This document shows positions 15,746 through 24,784 of a stretch of DNA of 64,000 nt, piece by piece. The notes under the pieces are model-generated. The model worked only from the letters and a program-made list of their open reading frames with translations, did not search any database and was not told the DNA's origin. Source of the DNA: Vibrio mangrovi (GTDB lineage Bacteria; Pseudomonadota; Gammaproteobacteria; Enterobacterales; Vibrionaceae); the NCBI RefSeq assembly GCF_024346955.1, contig NZ_AP024883.1, forward strand, positions 682,001 to 746,000, in the 5' to 3' direction. How positions within the stretch are numbered: the stretch's first letter is position 1; every line of letters starts with the position of its first letter. The position numbers were made by a program, and so were the translations under genes.

Positions 15746-17503
15746 TTAGATGGCGTGATGCGCCAGATAGGCTTTGGCTGGAGCACTGCCCATATAGCGT
15801 GTCAGGGTTTTTTCGGCAACCTGACGGAGATCGACAACAATCAGACCATCCAGCGAATCATGAAAATCCGGGTCGACATTGAAGCAGGCAAATTTGCCAT
15901 TCAGTCCCAGATACTGGCGTAGCAGGACAGGAACGCCTTTGCCTTCGTCTATCCGGGCAATCACTTTCGACAGCAGTTGCAAATCAGCCAGTGCACTGAG
16001 CAAATGAATATTCCAGTCATGGTGTTTGCGTTTTGGCAGTGGGTTGGTTGGTTTGACCAACTGAGCCTGCTCAGGATCGTAGTAATTTAGAGTCATGGTC
16101 TGGGCCAGCAGTTGACGGGCATCGTCACTATATTCATTGCTGATGCTAACCGGACCAAACAGGTGGGTGTACTGAGGATTCCGGGTCACAAAGGTTGCGA
16201 TCCCTTTCCACAGCAGAAGCAGTGAAGCCATGCTTTTCTGATAGGGTTGCGCGACGACTGAGCGTCCCATTTCTATCGCTTTACCCATCTGATGGATAAA
16301 ACGGGGATCGTAATCAAACAAAGTGCTGGAATAGAGTCCGGCCAGACCATGGGTTGCCATCAGTTGATCCACAAGCCCCAGACGGTACGCACCGACTAGT
16401 TGATCTGCTTCACGATCCCAGATAAACAGATGCAGATAAGAGCGATCGAATTTATCGATATCTAAAGCCAGCCCTGTTCCTTCACCAACCTGACGGAAGT
16501 TCATTTCCCTGACCCGGCCGATTTCATGCATGATGCAGGGAATCGATTCGGCTTTGGCACAATACACATCAAATTCGTTGTATTGCAGCATCAGCTCTGT
16601 AGCGGATAACCGGGCAAGATCACTTTTGAGTTCTTCAAGTGGGAGTCGCGGGGCAATCGGTGGCAGGGTGAGATCGCCTTCTTGCTTATTACGTTGTTTT
16701 TGTGTGGCCGGATTGAGCAGATAAGTATTAAAACGCAGGTAATGAACTAACTGCTCGTCATTCAGCGGTGTTATTTCTTTATACTGAATGGGTTGGCCGA
16801 TGGCGATCTCAATTGCGCGGGATTTTTTATTGAGTAATTCCCGCCCTAGCATCAGCGTTCTCAACAGCGGGTGGATTTTCCCGGCCATATAAAAACGCCT
16901 GGAGTTTTGCCCGTTAATAAAAATGGGCACTGACGTTGCGTGATGTTTTTTTATCAGGCGGCTGACGGAGTTACTCCACGTCTTATCCTGAAGCCGCTGC
17001 TGTTTAATATCGACCAGATGAGACACTTCTCCGGCAGGGAAAATCAAGAGTAAGCCGCCCTGTTCCAGGTGCCGGTGAGCTGCGCGCATTGCTGTTCGGT
17101 TTGCCCGCTGTGCCTGACTGGTATTGAAAACATCAACTCCAATAAACAGGGAGTCGAGTTCCGGAACTGTTTTCAGATAATGATTAGCAAGAATTTGTAC
17201 ATCTGAACGGATTTGTAGCAGCATCTCGGCGAGAATTACGCCTTCGACACAGCCGAGTGGGTGGTTGGCAACCACAACCGTCGGCCCAGAAGCAGGAACC
17301 TGACTCAGAGAACCTTTGATAATCTGATAATCGATACCCAGAATTTCGAGTGTGAATCTCAGAAATTTCTGGGTATCACATCCTGCCGGACGCTGCGCAT
17401 AAAACTTATCCAGTTTCGTTAAGCCTGTTGCCCATTCTGCAATGTGTTCTCCGACCCCAAATGGCGTCTTTTTAGGAAGCTTAAAAGGACTGTTCGCTAG
17501 CAT
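15746..17503 (-). CDS. olsF: bifunctional ornithine-lipid acyltransferase (OlsF-like)
   Basis: Protein of 585 aa with two acyltransferase halves. The N-terminal half is PlsC/OlsA-like (VVVANHPLGCVEGV, LLIFPAGEVSHL). The C-terminal half is OlsB/hemolysin-type GNAT-like (EIGRVREMNFRQVGEGTG, DKFDRSYLHLFIWD, QLVGAYRLG). This order and length match OlsF, the bifunctional enzyme reported for Serratia and Vibrio cholerae (VC0489) that N-acylates ornithine and then O-acylates the lyso-lipid. It acts on the cytoplasmic face of the inner membrane. The gene stands alone and converges on the methyltransferase gene. Confidence 0.85.
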   Translation of the reverse strand: MLANSPFKLPKKTPFGVGEHIAEWATGLTKLDKFYAQRPAGCDTQKFLRFTLEILGIDYQIIKGSLSQVPASGPTVVVANHPLGCVEGVILAEMLLQIRSDVQILANHYLKTVPELDSLFIGVDVFNTSQAQRANRTAMRAAHRHLEQGGLLLIFPAGEVSHLVDIKQQRLQDKTWSNSVSRLIKKHHATSVPIFINGQNSRRFYMAGKIHPLLRTLMLGRELLNKKSRAIEIAIGQPIQYKEITPLNDEQLVHYLRFNTYLLNPATQKQRNKQEGDLTLPPIAPRLPLEELKSDLARLSATELMLQYNEFDVYCAKAESIPCIMHEIGRVREMNFRQVGEGTGLALDIDKFDRSYLHLFIWDREADQLVGAYRLGLVDQLMATHGLAGLYSSTLFDYDPRFIHQMGKAIEMGRSVVAQPYQKSMASLLLLWKGIATFVTRNPQYTHLFGPVSISNEYSDDARQLLAQTMTLNYYDPEQAQLVKPTNPLPKRKHHDWNIHLLSALADLQLLSKVIARIDEGKGVPVLLRQYLGLNGKFACFNVDPDFHDSLDGLIVVDLRQVAEKTLTRYMGSAPAKAYLAHHAI

Positions 17504-17736
17504 ATCAACCTCGAATCATTATTCTGATCATCATGCTATAGGGGCTTTGTTGCAAAGGTGCTTCAGTTTTATGAGGCTTTCATGTCATGACGGTGACGTT
17601 CTGATGACGGCTTGCTCTGGTAAGCGGAAGGTTGAATTCAGTTTGATATATATCAAATATGGTGCACTCATTTTTCGCTGTACAGCCTTTTATCTTGCAG
17701 TTACCGACTGAACATTTTATGGTCTTCTTATATTTG

Positions 17737-17755
17737 TAGACGATCGGTCTATAAT
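17737..17755 (+). promoter_or_regulatory. palindromic operator overlapping the acuI -10 box
   Basis: TAGAC-GATCG-GTCTA (17737-17751) is a perfect 5-bp inverted repeat with a 5-bp spacer. A consensus TATAAT (17750-17755) overlaps its right end, 43 bp before the acuI ATG. TAGAC/GTCTA half-sites resemble those of NemR-type TetR repressors, and the nearby TetR protein has the NemR-like recognition helix VPKGSFYHYF. Binding here should block the promoter. No good -35 hexamer is visible. The repressor assignment is inference. Confidence 0.7.
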
Positions 17756-17797
17756 TGTCTTTCAACCGAATCAACAGAGATTAACCAGAGGGAAATT

Positions 17798-18787
17798 ATG
17801 TTTCAGGCTATTTATATCGACAAGCAAGGCGATGACTACCAATGTTCTCTGAAAACCTTACAGGACCAGGACTTTCCTGAACATGGCGATGTCACGGTGC
17901 GAGTGGAATATTCCACTCTGAACTTTAAAGACGGGCTGGCAATTACCGGGAGTTCTCCGGTTGTCCGGACATTTCCTCTGGTTCCCGGAATCGATTTTTC
18001 CGGTGTTGTTGAATCGAGCCGGAATCCTGATTTCTCTGCGGGCCAGCGGGTATTCATCAATGGCTGGGGATTGGGTGAAAAATACTGGGGCGGTCTGGCG
18101 CAGAAAGCGAAAGTCCCGGGAGAATGGTTACTATCGGTTCCGCAGACACTGAGCACCTATGATGTTATGGCGATTGGAACCGCAGGTTATACAGCGATGC
18201 TGGCAGTGATGGCGTTGGAGAAGCATGGTGTGTTGCCGGAGAGCGGTCCGGTTCTGGTGACCGGGGCAAATGGCGGTGTCGGTGGGTTTGCTATCGCATT
18301 TCTGGCGAAGCTGGGCTATCAGGTGGTTGCATCGACCGGTCGTCCGGAAGAGACAGAGCGACTGCACAAGTTGGGTGCATCAGAGATCATCGACCGGCAG
18401 AGTCTGTCTCAACCGGGAAAACCACTGGCGAAAGAACGTTGGGCCGGAGCCATTGATTCTGTCGGCAGTCATACGCTGGCGAATGTCTGTGCTTCAACGG
18501 TCTATGGTGGTGTGGTTGCTGCCTGTGGGTTGGCTCAGGGGATGGATTTCCCGGCCACTGTTGCACCATTCATTCTCCGGGGTGTGACACTGGCTGGAAT
18601 CGACAGCGTGATGTGTCCGATGGAAACAAGACGTCTGGCATGGGAGAAAATTGCTGGTCTGATTGATTCAGACCTGATTGCTCAGGCCAGTACGACGATC
18701 GGTATGTCGGATGTGATTGAAACCGCCCAGTCTTTACTGGAAGGAAAAGTAAAAGGCCGGGTTGTTGTCGATGTCAATCAGGAGTAA
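17798..18787 (+). CDS. acuI: acrylyl-CoA reductase-like MDR oxidoreductase (AcuI/YhdH)
   Basis: NADPH-dependent medium-chain reductase of 329 aa, AcuI/YhdH family, which reduces acryloyl-CoA to propionyl-CoA. Features: a GroES-like part with STLNFKDGLAITG and VPGIDFSG, then a Rossmann domain with VLVTGANGGVGGFAIAFLAK and ASTGR for NADPH phosphate binding. AcuI detoxifies acrylate from DMSP or 3-hydroxypropionate breakdown; no DMSP lyase is seen nearby. The ATG has a GAGGGAAA ribosome-binding site. The operator on its -10 box suggests repression by a TetR protein. Confidence 0.88.
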   Translation: MFQAIYIDKQGDDYQCSLKTLQDQDFPEHGDVTVRVEYSTLNFKDGLAITGSSPVVRTFPLVPGIDFSGVVESSRNPDFSAGQRVFINGWGLGEKYWGGLAQKAKVPGEWLLSVPQTLSTYDVMAIGTAGYTAMLAVMALEKHGVLPESGPVLVTGANGGVGGFAIAFLAKLGYQVVASTGRPEETERLHKLGASEIIDRQSLSQPGKPLAKERWAGAIDSVGSHTLANVCASTVYGGVVAACGLAQGMDFPATVAPFILRGVTLAGIDSVMCPMETRRLAWEKIAGLIDSDLIAQASTTIGMSDVIETAQSLLEGKVKGRVVVDVNQE

Positions 18788-18795
18788 TTGAGTGC

Positions 18796-18830
18796 ACCGG
18801 GGACATTTGTCCCCGGTTGTGTTTCTTTTA
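18796..18830 (+). terminator. intrinsic terminator of acuI
   Basis: A 9-bp stem (ACCGGGGAC / GTCCCCGGT) with an ATTT loop is followed by TGTGTTTCTTTT, beginning 9 bases after the acuI stop. It lies between convergent acuI and the TetR gene. Confidence 0.85.
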
Positions 18831-18909
18831 TACAGACGAATAGACTACCTTTTGACCCGACAGTTTTAGCTCAGATTATTTCCCGATACTGATCATTTCC
18901 CGACACAGA

Positions 18910-19551
18910 TTATTTTCGAATACAGATAGTTGACTGAAAATAGGTCCAGAATTCATCCAAAGGTTTTACGCTCTGAAAGAGCTTTGAACGCATAACGGCA
19001 CCTTCCCAGCCAGACCAGAAAATGACGGCTAGCTGTTGTTCATCGGCGGTGTCCGGAATTTCACCACTTGTCTTTGCCTGACTCAGACAGTTTGCCAGCC
19101 GGGTCTGCCAGTCCATCAGAATCGATTGTAAATGCTGGGAGAATTCTTCAGAAAGCTGAGGAACTTCCTGCATCATATTTCCGACCAGACAGCCGCGTTT
19201 GAAATCATATCTTGCCATTCCGGCTTTGGCATCGGTGACAAAGCTTTCGATACGGGACAGTGGAGAAAGTGTTTCATTTTGCAGATGTTTATCCAGTTTC
19301 CTGGCGAAATAGCAGCCATAGGATTCTAATACCGCATGACCGAATGCTTCTTTGTTCTGAAAATAATGGTAAAACGACCCTTTGGGAACCTGAACACTTT
19401 TCACGATCGAATCAATTCCGGCTGACATAAATCCGTTCTGAGTAATAAGTGCCAGTCCGCTACGGATAAGCTCATCCCGGGTGTCACCGTACCCCCGTTT
19501 TATTTTGGGCGGGCGGCCACGGCCACGTTTTTCTTTTTGTTCCTGTACCAC
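18910..19551 (-). CDS. TetR/AcrR-family regulator (NemR/AcuR-like)
   Basis: DNA-binding repressor of about 213 aa from a GTG at 19551. This start has AGAGG five bases upstream and gives the usual TetR length. An ATG at 19677 gives a longer frame but no ribosome-binding site. Basic N-terminus (KEKRGRGRPPKIKRGYG), then HTH with VPKGSFYHYFQNKEAFG, closely matching the NemR/AcuR recognition helix. Cys residues (GCLVGNMM, NCLSQ) could sense electrophiles such as acrylate. It is convergent with acuI, its likely target. Confidence 0.85.
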   Translation of the reverse strand: MVQEQKEKRGRGRPPKIKRGYGDTRDELIRSGLALITQNGFMSAGIDSIVKSVQVPKGSFYHYFQNKEAFGHAVLESYGCYFARKLDKHLQNETLSPLSRIESFVTDAKAGMARYDFKRGCLVGNMMQEVPQLSEEFSQHLQSILMDWQTRLANCLSQAKTSGEIPDTADEQQLAVIFWSGWEGAVMRSKLFQSVKPLDEFWTYFQSTICIRK

Positions 19552-19684
19552 AATGCCTCTGAACTGTTGAAGTAAACCAAATAAGCCTGAAGTCTCTGTT
19601 CTTCCGATCCTCGTGAGAGCATAACGTAAAATGCGACACAGGCAAAAATGATCATGAGATAAATGGGCGGGTTGCATGGTTATA

Positions 19685-19706
19685 AGAATACTAACGATTG
19701 TATTCT
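19685..19706. promoter_or_regulatory. 22-bp inverted repeat upstream of the TetR gene
   Basis: AGAATAC-TAACGATT-GTATTCT is a perfect 7-bp inverted repeat with an 8-bp spacer. It is about 135 bp upstream of the GTG start of the TetR gene. Its geometry suits a dimeric repressor, possibly autoregulation. Its half-sites differ from the TAGAC repeat at acuI, so a different protein may bind. Confidence 0.5.
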
Positions 19707-19936
19707 AAACCGGAGATTGCAATCGCGTTGTTTGCTGCTTGCTGAACTTTGATGAACTAACGCCGGTTACGTTGGTAAACACCGGAAACAGAATGGTGTT
19801 GAAGCGTGGGCTTATCACATTTCTGTCACCTAAATTCCCCTGATGAGCTATTTATGTCTATATCAATAATAAGGGTGTGGGCTTCTGCATCATTTACTGT
19901 GTAACACCATCAGGTGATTCTGGTGACTGAGGAGCA

Positions 19937-20389
19937 ATGGAAAAACTGATATTTCCTCTGATAGCCGGATTGGGGGCAACCGCGACGATTAGTATCCTGG
20001 TCTGGATAAATACTATGGATGAAGATTGTATGTGGGTGATTGCACCATTCGGGGCGACAACGGTTCTGGTATTCGGTGCTCCTTATAATCCGATGGCTCA
20101 GCCAAAGAATGTGATTCTTGGTCATTTACTGACGGCTTTTATCGGCTTGGTTACCCTGAAATTTTTTGGGGTGACACCAACTTCTCTTGCTGTATCCGTC
20201 GGCATATCACTTGCGGCGATGCTCATCACTCAGACGATGCATCCGCCGGCTGGCGGAAATCCACTGATTATCATGCTCACCGGTCAGGACTGGCAGTTTA
20301 TGATTACTCCGATATTGATCGGTGTTTGTGTGATTGTCCTGTTTGGCCGGATCGTCCGATGGTGCCGTGAAAAATACCGGTATGTGTGA
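19937..20389 (+). CDS. HPP-family membrane protein
   Basis: Integral membrane protein of 150 aa with four predicted TM helices and the family signature MHPPAGGNPLI near residue 110. A FGATTVLVFG motif lies in the second helix. HPP proteins in plants and cyanobacteria have been linked to nitrite transport into plastids or cells; the bacterial function is largely untested. GAGGAG directly precedes the ATG. The gene is single, with no obvious operon partner. Confidence 0.85.
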   Translation: MEKLIFPLIAGLGATATISILVWINTMDEDCMWVIAPFGATTVLVFGAPYNPMAQPKNVILGHLLTAFIGLVTLKFFGVTPTSLAVSVGISLAAMLITQTMHPPAGGNPLIIMLTGQDWQFMITPILIGVCVIVLFGRIVRWCREKYRYV

Positions 20390-20798
20390 CTGAACCCGGC
20401 CAGTCGATGTCCTCCCGAATTATTTCAATAATCCAGTTGTAGTGAGAATTATCAAAATAAAAACAGTGACTTGAGTCATCGTGATGCTACTGCGAAAATC
20501 GATCACATATTCTGATAATATATTTGTGTTTTCAGAAGGCTATTCTATATTTAAAAGTTATCTGTACGTTAAGTGGGTGCTGTGTCGCCAATGTCGGCTT
20601 TGTCTCCGGATCAAACCTGAGGGTTTCGTTGTATGGATTAGGAAGTACTGACTGAATTTATTTCTGATTTTTTGGTCGAATAAGAACAAGGTGTTTGGGT
20701 TTGGTTGTTAACTAACTGATTTGTATTGTTATATGCATATTTATTGTTATCAGTTGCCGCCAAACGACAAAGCGAATATATCTTTGAGGAAGTTTACA
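20390..20798. other. 409-bp non-coding stretch
   Basis: AT-rich leader between the HPP gene and the sulfatase-fold gene. No convincing gene is present. The last 80 bases are formally open in the downstream frame but lack a ribosome-binding site. A TCACAT half-site near 20503 resembles half of a CRP box without a partner. The promoter of the downstream gene should be here. Confidence 0.5.
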
Positions 20799-22769
20799 TT
20801 GTATAGAATAAAAGCCCTGCTTGGTCCTTTATATCCAATTATTAGTGCTGCAATTGTTTTTATCATCCTTTTTACTTTATCCCGGTTTGGTCTTTCTCTA
20901 TGGCAGATTGAACGTGTGAACGATACTCATGGATGGGTGAATATCTTCTGGGGCGGGTTACGGGTTGATGTCGCATCGGTCTGCTATTTATTGGTTTTAC
21001 CTGCACTGCTTTCATCCATTTTTTCAGGTGACCACGTTATCGGACGTTTCTGGCATGTGATTCTGCGTATTTGGATTACCGCTGGGTTATGGTTGGTTGT
21101 GTACATGGAAGTGGCAACCGTCCCGTTTATTCAGGAGTATGATCTTCGTCCTAACCGACTGTTTGTCGAGTACCTGATTTACCCGAAAGAAGTCTTCGGT
21201 ATGCTCTGGACCGGATACAAACTGGAACTCTTTATCGGTCTGGTGACTTCTGTACTGACGGTTTTTATTGGCTGGCGCTGGTCTGAAAAGCTGGTTACCA
21301 ATCTTTCGTTTCCCCGCTGGTACTGGCGTCCGGTGATTGCAGTTGTGGCTGTTGCTTTGGGTGTGATGGGGGCAAGATCGAGTTTTGAACACCGCCCGAT
21401 GAATCCGGCAATGGTGGCTTTTTCCAGTGATCCACTGATGAACGATTTCGCTCTGAACTCTTCTTACTCGGTGATTTTTGCTGCAAAACAGATGGGCTCT
21501 GAAGCGAGTGCTTTTCAGTTTTACCCTAAAATGGCAAAAGAAAAAATTATCGAAGAAGTGAAAGATTCGATGAATGTTGATCCTAAAGATTTTGTCATGG
21601 AATCTTCTACCGAAACGAGTATGCCGACATTAGCTCGTCATCAGGCTCAGTATCAGGGAAAACCTAAGAATATTGTTATTCTGCTGTTAGAAAGTCATGG
21701 TGCTCAGTTTGTGAAAAGTCTGGGAGGAATTGATGCTTCGCCGAATCTGGATCGTCTGATCAACGAAGGGTGGGCTTTTACCCGGATGTATGCGACGGGA
21801 ACCCGTTCGGTACGTGGAATCGAAGCTGTCACAACCGGGTTTACCCCGACACCGGCTCGTGCGGTTGTTAAACTGGGTAAAAGCCAGACTAACTTCTTCA
21901 CTATTGCTGATCTGTTGAAAAAGCGCGGTTACCACACTCAGTTTATTTATGGTGGTGAGAGCCACTTTGATAATATGAAGAGCTTTTTCCTCGGTAACGG
22001 CTTTGTTGATATGCAGGATTTTCCGACATTTGAGTCTCCTGAATTTGTGGGGTCGTGGGGTGCTTCCGATAGCGATCTGTATAAAAAAGCAGACCAACAG
22101 TTTACCCGGTTAGATGCTCAGAATAAGCCGTTTTTCAGCCTGGTTTTCTCATCTTCAAACCATACGCCGTTTGAATTCCCGGATAGACCGTTTGAACTGT
22201 ATAACCAGCCGAAAAATACCCTTGAAAATGCAGTGAAGTACGCTGACTATGCTTTGGGGGAATTTGTGAAAAAAGCCAGACAGTCGGCTTACTGGAATGA
22301 CACCATATTTGTTGTGGTTGCTGACCATGATGCCCGTACCAGCGGTAACTTACCGGTTCCTATCGGTCATTTTAAAATCCCGGCAATTATCTTTGGCGGA
22401 GGCATTGAACCCAGAAAAGATGATCGTTTGGTGAGTCAGATCGATTTGCCGCCGACCTTGCTGTCTCTGGCTGGTATCAATAGTATCAATCCTATGGTCG
22501 GGAATGATATGACGAAAGAAGTACCGGCAGATAAACAGCGGGCATTGATGCAGCGTGATAAGAACTTTGGCTGGATGACTGCCGATAATCAGGTTGTTGT
22601 GATCCGTCCTGAGCAGGGGATTACAACTTACGAGTATGATCCGAAGAATGATACCTTAACGGATCATCCGGTCAGTGAGCAGATTGTCGATAGAGCCCAT
22701 GCTTATGCGATGTGGGGAAGTCTGGCTTTCAAAGACAATTACTATCAGGCTCAGGATCATTACCAGTAG
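20799..22769 (+). CDS. LtaS/OpgB-like sulfatase-fold phosphoglycerol transferase
   Basis: Inner-membrane enzyme of about 656 aa. Five N-terminal TM helices (up to about residue 190) precede a periplasmic alkaline-phosphatase-fold domain. Motifs: NIVILLLESHGAQF (metal-binding Glu), YATGTRSVRGIEA (catalytic Thr region), FIYGGESHFDNM, SSSNHTPFEFP and VVADHDARTSG. Such enzymes transfer phosphoglycerol or phosphoethanolamine to glycans or lipids. I choose TTG at 20799 because AGGAAG lies six bases upstream; the ATGs at 20721 and 20733 have no such site. The substrate is unknown. Confidence 0.85.
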   Translation: MYRIKALLGPLYPIISAAIVFIILFTLSRFGLSLWQIERVNDTHGWVNIFWGGLRVDVASVCYLLVLPALLSSIFSGDHVIGRFWHVILRIWITAGLWLVVYMEVATVPFIQEYDLRPNRLFVEYLIYPKEVFGMLWTGYKLELFIGLVTSVLTVFIGWRWSEKLVTNLSFPRWYWRPVIAVVAVALGVMGARSSFEHRPMNPAMVAFSSDPLMNDFALNSSYSVIFAAKQMGSEASAFQFYPKMAKEKIIEEVKDSMNVDPKDFVMESSTETSMPTLARHQAQYQGKPKNIVILLLESHGAQFVKSLGGIDASPNLDRLINEGWAFTRMYATGTRSVRGIEAVTTGFTPTPARAVVKLGKSQTNFFTIADLLKKRGYHTQFIYGGESHFDNMKSFFLGNGFVDMQDFPTFESPEFVGSWGASDSDLYKKADQQFTRLDAQNKPFFSLVFSSSNHTPFEFPDRPFELYNQPKNTLENAVKYADYALGEFVKKARQSAYWNDTIFVVVADHDARTSGNLPVPIGHFKIPAIIFGGGIEPRKDDRLVSQIDLPPTLLSLAGINSINPMVGNDMTKEVPADKQRALMQRDKNFGWMTADNQVVVIRPEQGITTYEYDPKNDTLTDHPVSEQIVDRAHAYAMWGSLAFKDNYYQAQDHYQ

Positions 22770-22791
22770 GATTCGGTTTTTCTGATTGCTT

Positions 22792-22828
22792 CGGGGCTCT
22801 GTTACAACAGAGCCCCGTTTGGTATTTC
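22792..22828 (+). terminator. hairpin terminator between convergent genes
   Basis: A 12-bp perfect stem (CGGGGCTCTGTT / AACAGAGCCCCG) with a two-base centre is followed by a modest T-rich run. It follows the sulfatase-fold gene by about 20 bases and may serve the convergent LysR gene too. Confidence 0.75.
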
Positions 22829-22866
22829 TGTGTCAGAACCAGATCTGGATTTAAGTCTGTGTGAAT

Positions 22867-23784
22867 CTACAGCTCAACTCTGAACTGGTCTTCAGAGATA
22901 TGTTCTTTCAGAAAATCGATAAACGTATTGATTTTTTTGCTTCTTCTTTTTCTTTCCACCGAGACCAGAGCAACGATATCCGCATCTGGCAGTGTATATT
23001 CCGGCAGTAATACCCGGAGTTTTTCCTGAGCCAGTTCATGGACGACATCCCATTCGGAACGTTGAATGATCCCACATCCTTCGAGTGCCCAGCTTTTGGT
23101 TACCTGCCCCACATTACTGGAAAAGAGCGGATTGATTCGGATATGAGTTGTTTCTCCTGAAGATGATTGCTGAAATTTCCACATCGTCACATCTTCATTG
23201 TTTTCCCGTAAAACGATGCAGTGATGATGTTCCAGATCCTGCGGTATGGTTAGCGGTGGTGCATCTTGCAGATATTCAGGAGATGCAAGCAGGAAGCGTC
23301 TGTTTCTGGCTAACCGGATTCGCGTTAATGACGAATCTTTCAGTTCTCCGATATAAATCATGACATCGGGACTATCATGATGATTCCATCGTGGCGTATC
23401 TGATAGTTCTAAATCGATTGAAATCTGTGGGTAGAGACTCTGGAATTCTGCCATGAGCGGTGCGACAATTTTTACTCCGAACCCCAGTGGTGCAACAACC
23501 TTTACCCTACCCGAAATTTTCTGTTTACGATGCAGAACCTGCTCCTGAATGGATTCCAGTTCAAGTATGAGTTGTTTGCCTTTTTCAGCCAGAACTTCCC
23601 CTTCAGCAGTTAATGCAATCCTCCGGGGGCTTCGTTCGACCAGCTTTACATCCAGTTTTCTTTCCAGATACTGCAATCGTTGTGAAACACTTGGGGGTGT
23701 GACATTGAGTTTTCGGGCGGCAGCAGCCAGAGATGAACTGGATGCAACCATAACAAAAAACTCGATTTCCTGTGAATTCAGCAT
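22867..23784 (-). CDS. LysR-family transcriptional regulator
   Basis: Regulator of 305 aa. The N-terminal HTH (FFVMVASSSSLAAAARKLN, TPPSVSQRLQYLE) is followed by a linker helix and a periplasmic-binding-like effector domain (RVKVVAPLGFGVKIVAPLM). It is divergent from the TSUP permease gene 160 bp away, so that permease is the natural regulatory target, but the effector is not evident. It resembles LysR proteins of the DsdC/GcvA-like broad group only in general terms. Confidence 0.88.
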   Translation of the reverse strand: MLNSQEIEFFVMVASSSSLAAAARKLNVTPPSVSQRLQYLERKLDVKLVERSPRRIALTAEGEVLAEKGKQLILELESIQEQVLHRKQKISGRVKVVAPLGFGVKIVAPLMAEFQSLYPQISIDLELSDTPRWNHHDSPDVMIYIGELKDSSLTRIRLARNRRFLLASPEYLQDAPPLTIPQDLEHHHCIVLRENNEDVTMWKFQQSSSGETTHIRINPLFSSNVGQVTKSWALEGCGIIQRSEWDVVHELAQEKLRVLLPEYTLPDADIVALVSVERKRRSKKINTFIDFLKEHISEDQFRVEL

Positions 23785-23944
23785 AAAGTTTTACCTTAAT
23801 ATATGAATAGGAAAGCGTTAATTTTTCTTCATGATCAATGATGTTACTTATATTTTCAGGTCTCCTCAAGGTTCAGGGCTTACAACATTTCTGTTCTTGA
23901 GGTGTTTTAAATGCATGTGAGCCCAAAACCTGGGTATAGAGAGT

Positions 23945-24784
23945 ATGAGTTGTATGAATGAATTGCTTTGGAATCTGTCTGATCATCTGTATCTGTGGTT
24001 ATTTGTTGTCGCAATGGTTGCAGGAGTTATTGACTCGATTGCCGGTGGTGGCGGTCTGCTGACTGTACCGGCATTGCTTCTGGGCGGAATGTCGCCGGTG
24101 ATGGCTTTAGGTACCAACCGTTTTCAGGCTGTGATCGGCGAGACAACGGCATTTCTGACTTTCTGGCGCTACCGACAGATCCAGATGACAGGATTAATGC
24201 TGGGCGTGACTTTCACTGCTGGTGGCGCTGTACTGGGATCTTATACGGTGCGTTGGATTGATAAATCATTACTGGAGATGTTGATTCCGGTACTGATGGT
24301 TGCGATCTCAATCTATTCGGTTTTTTCCGGGCGACTGAAGCAATCTGTCGTCTCTGAACCCAGAATCAGCCGATACAGTTTTATGTTGCTCTGCGGTGTT
24401 GTGATCGGTTTCTATAATGGTTTTTTCGGCCCGGGTACTGGTTCGATCTGGATCATTGCTTTTATTACATTGCTTGGGCTGACGATAAAGCAGGCATCTG
24501 TGATGACAAAACCTCTTAATCTGACCGGAAATGCTGTCTCTCTCTGCCTGTTCATCAGTTTTGGGTATGTTGATTATATGGCCGGGATCGTGATGGGGTT
24601 CGGGCAGGTTTTCGGAGCGATTATCGGTAGTAAAATCGTGATCAGTAATGGCGATAGAATTGTCCGGCCGGTGTTTATCTCTGTCACTTTACTGATGACC
24701 TGCAAACTGGTTTATGAGCAGGTTTCAGCCGATTCTTTATCGGGTCTGTGGACTGCATTCATACACTTTTCAGGTCTGAGCTGA
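23945..24784 (+). CDS. TSUP (TauE/SafE) family permease
   Basis: Sulfite/anion exporter family protein of 279 aa with about eight TM helices. The two-fold TSUP signatures are present: GVIDSIAGGGGLLTVPALL in the first half and GFYNGFFGPGTGSIWI in the second. These proteins move sulfite, organosulfonates or related anions across the inner membrane. Its stop region overlaps the 3' end of the convergent EamA gene by 15 bp. An alternative ATG lies at 23954. The divergent LysR may regulate it. Confidence 0.9.
   Translation: MSCMNELLWNLSDHLYLWLFVVAMVAGVIDSIAGGGGLLTVPALLLGGMSPVMALGTNRFQAVIGETTAFLTFWRYRQIQMTGLMLGVTFTAGGAVLGSYTVRWIDKSLLEMLIPVLMVAISIYSVFSGRLKQSVVSEPRISRYSFMLLCGVVIGFYNGFFGPGTGSIWIIAFITLLGLTIKQASVMTKPLNLTGNAVSLCLFISFGYVDYMAGIVMGFGQVFGAIIGSKIVISNGDRIVRPVFISVTLLMTCKLVYEQVSADSLSGLWTAFIHFSGLS

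Noticed and set aside
17541..17556. GGGGCTTTGTTGCAAA resembling the terminal repeat of IS6/IS26-type elements
   Set aside because: Only one short end is present, with no partner or transposase; likely chance.
20500..20520. Half CRP site (TCACAT) before the sulfatase-fold gene
   Set aside because: No matching TGTGA half at the right distance.
23874..23908. 7-bp inverted repeat CCTCAAG/CTTGAGG before the TSUP gene
   Set aside because: Short stem, long loop and no clear role; too weak to call a terminator or attenuator.
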